The notes beneath the pieces were generated by a model. It was given only the letters and a program-made list of their open reading frames with translations. It was not told the origin of the DNA and did no database searches. Positions 59,228 to 64,000 of a DNA stretch of 64,000 bases are shown one piece after another. Origin of the DNA: Limnanthes douglasii subsp. nivea (taxonomy: Eukaryota; Streptophyta; Magnoliopsida; Brassicales; Limnanthaceae); NCBI GenBank assembly GCA_036936605.1, contig JAUPFV010000005.1:63136742-63200741 (forward strand), read 5' to 3'. Numbering within the stretch: the stretch's first letter is position 1; every line of letters starts with the position of its first letter. A program made the translations under genes and the position numbers.

Positions 59228-59702
59228 TGATGTGAATAATAATTGCCTGAGGGTAGGCTAGTAATTTCAAGTGGAGTTTCAAGGTGGTGTATGGGTGTTT
59301 AACGGTGGTGTGTGGGTGTTTAATGGTGGTGTGTGGGTGTTTAACGGTGGTGTGATAATTAAGCTGCTTGGTAGCAGTTAATGTTCATTATTCATAGTTA
59401 ATGCTGGTGGTTGGGTATTTATAGTATGATGTTTGGGCCCTTATGGGCTTTCGGGTCATGTTTAATGGACCCGGGTCATGTTTAAAGACCCATGAGTTCT
59501 AAGCAGGAGGGCAGGTAGCTTAGTCAGGAAGTGTTTAGTTTTTTTAGTACTTTAGTCATAGATCGAACAGCCTTAAGTTCACAATGTTCGAAGTGATCTG
59601 TCCGGTCCGAATGATCCGTCCGATTTATGTAGCCAGTCCGGTATTCGGAGAGACTTAGGCTGATTTGCCCTTCCGGGGAGCCTGCTGAATTCAGACTCAT
59701 CA
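59228..59702 (-). repeat. 3' LTR of Tat-3
   Basis: 475 bp. On the minus strand it starts TGATGAGTCTGAATTC and ends TTCACATCA, with TATAAATACCC at 59413-59423. It is longer than the other two LTRs because of a 21-bp tandem repeat (59284-59346). The polypurine tract CCTAAAAAAGGGGCTCC (minus) lies at 59703-59719. Confidence 0.8.
59284..59352. repeat. 21-bp tandem repeat in the Tat-3 LTR
   Basis: GTGGTGT(A/G)TGGGTGTTTAA(C/T)G in three consecutive copies plus a partial fourth. Confidence 0.9.
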
Positions 59703-60032
59703 GGAGCCCCTTTTTTAGGTGTTTGAGCAAGTGTCCTTGTCAAAGAACTGAAAAACAGTCCGATGAATGAAGTGGTTCTTAATCCGGACAAAGCAGTGGG
59801 TATACCCGGACAGTTTAAGCTTTACAAATTCCAAACGGTTTTTGCCAGAGTTAGTGGGACACGTGTCGCTTTCTGATTAGCCACTCCAGCCGTTTTTTCA
59901 CCTTGAATTTCGCACCATCTTCTTTTACAAGTAACCTCTTTAATTTCCAATAATGACATCAGCACCGTCTTTTAATCATTACCCAACTTTTCGCATTCTC
60001 CTAGGAATCAACTCCTTTTTCTTCAAATCTAC

Positions 60033-60040
60033 TATAAATT
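60033..60040 (+). promoter_or_regulatory. TATA box of the Tat-3 antisense gene
   Basis: TATAAATT in the context TCTACTATAAATTCAC, 108 bp before the ATG at 60141; identical box and distance in Tat-2. Confidence 0.6.
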
Positions 60041-60140
60041 CACATTCATTTTTCATTGTTTTACTATCTCTCTCAAATCTTATTCTGCAATTTTACTCAG
60101 AGCTTTCTCTCTCTAGAACAAAAATTCCCTTGGCCGTTTT

Positions 60141-63115
60141 ATGTTTACAGCAAGAACAACATTGATTAAAGGTGGTTGGCTTAACCTTTGAGAGTTGGAG
60201 AAAGCACAAAGGGTCGAGAAGGAAAAGCGAATAGCAGCAGGGCTACCATCATCACCTGTTGAGAAACCAGCCTCCTCTGTTGCAGAATCTGATAGAGGCT
60301 CATCCTCTTCCAAAGGTACCAAGCCCAAAAAGCTCTTTCAATCCACCCTTTCTCCTATTGTATCTGGATCCTCAGTTCAGGAGTCAAGACCTGCTGTTGA
60401 ACCAGGAGTCACCGCTACAAGTGTTAGGAAACCCTCACCTTTTATTGCCATGGGGTCTGATTCTGACCACTCCCCGGAGAAGTTAGTCATTAAGAGGCCT
60501 AGCCGGTTAGTCAAAGGACTAACCTTGAAGAATACTCCCTCGAAATCGGGGGCAAAAAATAGTGACTCTGGGTCTGGAGTGCCCTTTAGAGCTCCCCGGG
60601 AGAGGCTGTCCGGTCCGGAAGCCAGCAGCCCGGCACCCCCAGAGAATCTTCTGCCTCGGAAACTCAACTCGAGGTGAGAAGTCAGATGAATACGGGCAGG
60701 CAACAGTCCGAAGGGCAGGCTATGCCAAGCATCAATCCTCCCCGAACCACTTCCACAGAAGTCCCTCCAACAATTATGGAGGAGAGAATGGAGGACTCTA
60801 CTGAAGAGGTCCCCTTTGAGTCTGAGTCCTCCGGACAGGCTGATACCACTGCTGCTGCTGCAAAAAAGGGCAAAGAAAATTTGTATCTGAGGCGCCCGGA
60901 CCTGCCGGAGTGCCTTGAGGGAAGAGTGGGGCCGTGTTTCCACAAAGTCGAGTTTAAGTACCTCTTGGTCTTGCAGAAGACCAAGTATGCATTCATCCAT
61001 ACCTCTGATCTGGGTAGAATGCGCACCAAATGGGGGATCCCTGAAAACGTGAAGATAAGGATCCCCATTGATCCGGAGACCCCAATGGACTGTAAACGAA
61101 ACGAGATAGTCTTCTTTACGGAGCTATTTAACTGGGGGCTCAGGTTCCCACTAGACCCGGAGATCGTGCGCTACTTCCACCTGGTCAAGCTCTGCCCAAC
61201 ACAGCTAAGCCCCAATGGTTGGTTCACCTTAATGTCATGCATCATGGCGTCTAGGTTATCTGGGATCCCTCTTCCTATGGAAGAGTTCGCAGCAGTGGCT
61301 AACCTGTGCAAGCATCATCAGTTCCCCTTCTACCATTTCAACATAGGGAACGATCTCAAGGCTGTTGATGATCTCCTGGAATCGGAGAGTAAGTGGAGGA
61401 GCCAATTCTTATTTGTCAGTGGCTCATGGGAAAATGGCAAGAAAATCAAGGTCGGAGAGAACCCAAGCCTCCTTAGGAGTAGGTGGAGGAGTGATCGTAA
61501 GTTTCTTAACTTGAGTCTCTGTCCGTTTTTCTCTTTTTCTTTTTAAGTTAAGTTTATATCAACCAATTTCTCTTCTGTTCTATCAGAGCTGCCAAAGGAG
61601 TTCGGGGACTACCTGAAGGCCGGACAGACTACCTGTGGCAAAATCAACGCTTGGGCCGCAGAGAATTGGGAGAATCGATTTCACAAGGCCTTCACCCCTG
61701 GAAATCTAGCAAGGTCTCACCTGTGGAACACCACAGGTCGGAGAGACCTAACTTGGGAGGAGCTCACCACCCAGCCCTATGAAGATATTGTGCTGAGAAG
61801 GTCCCACGAACTGGATGGGACACTCTACCTGCCTGCCCGGGCCAAAGACCCAAGCAAAATGAAGGGCAGAAGAAGAGGTAAAAAAGTGGCGGGCGATGCT
61901 GAGAAAGATGCCCCAACAGATCCAGAGGGGCCAGCCCAAGTTCAAATTGATGCAACCCTCTTGCAGGTGGTGGAGCAGGAGACCGAGAAGCAGAAAGCAG
62001 ACCTTCCAAAACCTCCAAGGGCTCCCAAGAGGACTCGCAAACAAGCAAGTGAAAGCGTTGACCGGGTAATCATGAAGAAAAAGACTTCACAAGGAGATGA
62101 GCTCGCTCTCCGGGATCCGGAGCCCTCTTTTCCCACAGGCCCTTCTGATCCAACGCTGGCCGAAGAGATCCCCAGAGAGTTTCACACTGATGAAGTTGAG
62201 GGGGGAGAGCTCAACTTGGATGAAGTAGACATCACCGGTCTGGGTGGACTTGGTGAATATTTTCTTGGCCTGCCTAGAGACGAGTTCGCAGGGCCCTACA
62301 TCCCTCCGAGCAGCTCCAACACGGTCAACTTTAACGGTAAGACTTTCATGGTTTCTAGTGAGAAGGACACTATTGCCCATTCTCTGCTTAGTAATGTGCA
62401 GCCAGTTCTTACACTGGAAAGACAAGTCCGAAGCCAAGCAGACACCATCAAAGACCTCAAGTCTGAGAAGGATAAGCTGTCCGAAGACCTCCGCATTGCT
62501 ACTACCAATGCTGATTTACTTAAGGAAGCACACGAGGAGCTGAAGAGGAGTCATGATGAGAGAAACACAAAAGTTGCCACCCTAGAGCAGACCATAAAAG
62601 ATCTCCAGGAGAAGTTGTCTCGTGTGGAGAAGGACTTGACAACCTCAATGGAAGAAACTGCAGCAAATGAGAAGCTCATCACCAACCTGACTACTGACAA
62701 GATTGCTTTAGAAAATGCAGTGACTCAGGCTGTTGAAGAGAAAGCTGCTTTGGTAAGGGACCAAGAGGCCACAATCAAGGCCAAGATCAACGCCTCTGCC
62801 AGGGAGATGATACAAAGCGAAGAGCTAATGATTCAAAGGGTGAAGTCTAATATGGTTCTCCTTTTTCACGAAAAATTCCCGAAGAGGAGATTGGGGAACT
62901 TATGGCTCTATGTGGATGATGATGACCTTCCATATTATACTATGGTTGAAGAGGGATTTTCCGGTGAGTCCTCTTCTGACAATGAAGAGAAAACCGGAGA
63001 GAGCCCAGGTGAAGAGGAGAATGATCCCAAGGGCAAAAAAGTGGTCGAAGGGGGGAGCGACATCAAAGGCAAGAAAGCAGATGAGGGCGAGCCATCTTCA
63101 AAGGATCAACCTTAA
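60141..63115 (+). pseudogene. Tat-3 antisense gene (Transposase_28-like plus coiled coil), two lesions
   Basis: ATG at 60141: MFTARTTLIKGGWLNL, then an in-frame TGA at 60189. The frame continues ELEKAQRVEKEKRIAAGLPS to a stop at 60677, where it shifts (a GAG|GTGAGA there could alternatively be a further intron). 60674 on: PSINPPRTTSTEVPPTIMEE, acidic block, GPCFHKVEFKYLLVLQK, TKWGIPENVKIRIPIDPETP and the WGLRFPLDPEIVRYFH core. Intron 61497-61586 has GTAAGT and TTCTATCAG borders. Exon 2 is open for over 500 codons: LPKEFGDYLKAGQTTCGKIN, a lysine-rich patch, KKTSQGDELALRDPEPSFP, the coiled coil (about 62420-62830), VLLFHEKFPKRRLGNLWLYV and a charged tail, stop at 63115. It has no signal peptide or membrane segment; lysine-rich clusters suggest a nuclear protein. 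Function unknown. Confidence 0.78.
61497..61586 (+). other. Intron of the Tat-3 antisense gene
   Basis: 90 bp with GTAAGT donor and CTATCAG acceptor. Phase 1, at the same codon as in Tat-1 (76 bp) and Tat-2 (83 bp). Confidence 0.75.
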
Positions 63116-63155
63116 TTTATAGTTTATTTTGTTTATCTTTCATTCAAACCAAAGT

Positions 63156-63258
63156 CCTTGGAAGGCCAATGCACTCTTTTTGTGATGTTGTCCGTATTAT
63201 TCGGACAGATTTTTTGTACTGTATCCTAACTTGTTCAAAAGTCCTTGGAAGGCCAAGG
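63156..63258 (+). terminator. Paired palindromes 3' of the antisense gene (Tat-3)
   Basis: CCTTGGAAGGCCAATG at 63156-63171 (41 nt after the stop) and CCTTGGAAGGCCAAGG at 63243-63258. Position and context match Tat-2. Confidence 0.45.
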
Positions 63259-63589
63259 CAATTTTAAGTTTGTTGAATGAATGTTTCTATTTTGTTCAAC
63301 CATCATCTTCTTTCATTATTTGCTTTTGTTTAAATAGCTGGAGTTTAAATAGCTTTATTGCATTGTGAGAGTATTAAGACTCTTCGGCTAGAATTTAAAT
63401 AGCCCCTAGATCTTTCAGTCCGGGTAGTATGACAAGAGATAGAATTTTGAAAATACTTTGAAAAATTTGAAGAAGGCATCAAATTTCATTGAAAACTCTC
63501 CGTGCCACCGAAGAGGGGAAGGTATGCCCCCAAATATTTACATGGATGTTTAAACAAGTAAATATTTACATAAGTTTTATTCCAAATAC

Positions 63590-64000
63590 ATTCGAAGGTG
63601 CTCAATATTCCAAGGGTGAGTTAAAACCCTGCCATCTTTGTCTTCCAACCAATAAGTTTCAGGCTTGATTCTTTCAACCACAATATATGGACCCTCCTAG
63701 GTAGGGGCCAGCTTTCCGAAGAGCTTTTCTTTAGTGTGTAAGAAGACTTTCCTCAATACTTTGTCCCCTGGTTGGAAATCTCTTCTTTTAACTTTAGAAG
63801 CAAACCTGCTTCTCATCAAGCCCTGATAGTGTGCCACTCTAAGGCGAGCTTTAACCCGCCTTTCTTCTATTAAATCAAGTTGATTTCTGACGACCATCTC
63901 ATTAGCGTGTCCAGAGAAGTTGTGAACACGAAAGGAAGGGAGTGTCTTCTCTATGGGGGCTAATGCATCCATTCCATAGACCAAGGCAAAGGGTGATTCC
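63590..64000 (-). pseudogene. Tat-3 integrase, C-terminal part
   Basis: The frame from 63984 (GMDALAPIEKTLPSFRVHNF, then RARLRVAHYQGLMRSRFASK and GDKVLRKVFLHTKEKLFGKL) corresponds to the region after the catalytic core in Tat-2. A stop replaces a tryptophan at about 63697 (LAPT-stop instead of APTWEGPY). Sequence homologous to the final LRLYLE lies near 63590. The rest is outside the window. Confidence 0.75.

Larger units (their letters stand above)
59228..64000 (-). mobile_element. Tat-3: Ty3/gypsy Tat-lineage element, runs past the window
   Basis: Minus orientation: 3' LTR 59702-59228, polypurine tract, antisense gene 60141-63115 (plus strand), integrase C-terminus from 63984 down to about 63590. 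The remainder lies beyond 64000. Flank before the LTR is AATGC; the matching duplication would be outside. Confidence 0.85.

Noticed and set aside
1..64000. CRISPR arrays, bacterial operons, tRNA genes
   Set aside because: The window is plant nuclear DNA; the tandem arrays found lack the repeat-spacer form, and no tRNA cloverleaf was recognised.

Overview
This window is a piece of a flowering-plant nuclear genome, most likely a eudicot. The evidence is two multi-exon housekeeping genes with plant-type introns, a chloroplast-targeted enzyme of photorespiration, AT-rich intergenic DNA and a dense load of plant-type transposable elements. I cannot name the species. Both intact genes lie on the minus strand: PGLP1 (phosphoglycolate phosphatase, 26418-29879, 11 exons, 362 codons) and SPT6L (transcription elongation factor SPT6-like with a WG/GW-rich tail, 38142-45730, 16 coding exons, 1671 codons). 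I placed every exon by hand from GT/AG borders. Both coding sums are divisible by three and close on a stop codon.

Layout. 1-3.6 kb: non-coding, with a degenerate minisatellite that a hAT-type MITE has entered (8-bp target duplication). 3.6-17.6 kb: a decayed minus-strand L1-type LINE, split by a complete Ty3/gypsy Tat-lineage LTR retrotransposon (8051-16973, target duplication ATATC). 17.6-21 kb: AT-rich DNA, a long TATG microsatellite and local duplications. 21.1-26 kb: a second decayed LINE on the plus strand. 26.4-29.9 kb: PGLP1. 30.2-36 kb: a decayed Mutator-like element whose non-coding parts carry a tandem ~83-bp repeat, followed by a GC-rich hairpin region (36.36-36.65 kb). 38.1-46.05 kb: SPT6L with its promoter. 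46.2-51.8 kb: AT-rich repeats, degraded organellar rRNA pieces and an ~11-unit degenerate tandem array. 51.8-64 kb: two more Tat-lineage elements, both on the minus strand, the last running off the window.

The most interesting structure is shared by the three Tat elements. Each carries, between integrase and the 3' LTR and on the opposite strand, a separate gene with its own TATA box 95-108 bp before the ATG, a first exon encoding a Transposase_28-like 'putative gypsy type transposon' domain, one small phase-1 intron (76-90 bp) at the same place, a coiled-coil second exon, and a palindromic CCTTGG..CCAAGG element 41-44 nt after the stop. Antisense ORFs are known in some Tat elements; the conserved promoter, intron and 3' palindrome seen here in three diverged copies make this a compact spliced antisense gene unit that merits experimental attention.
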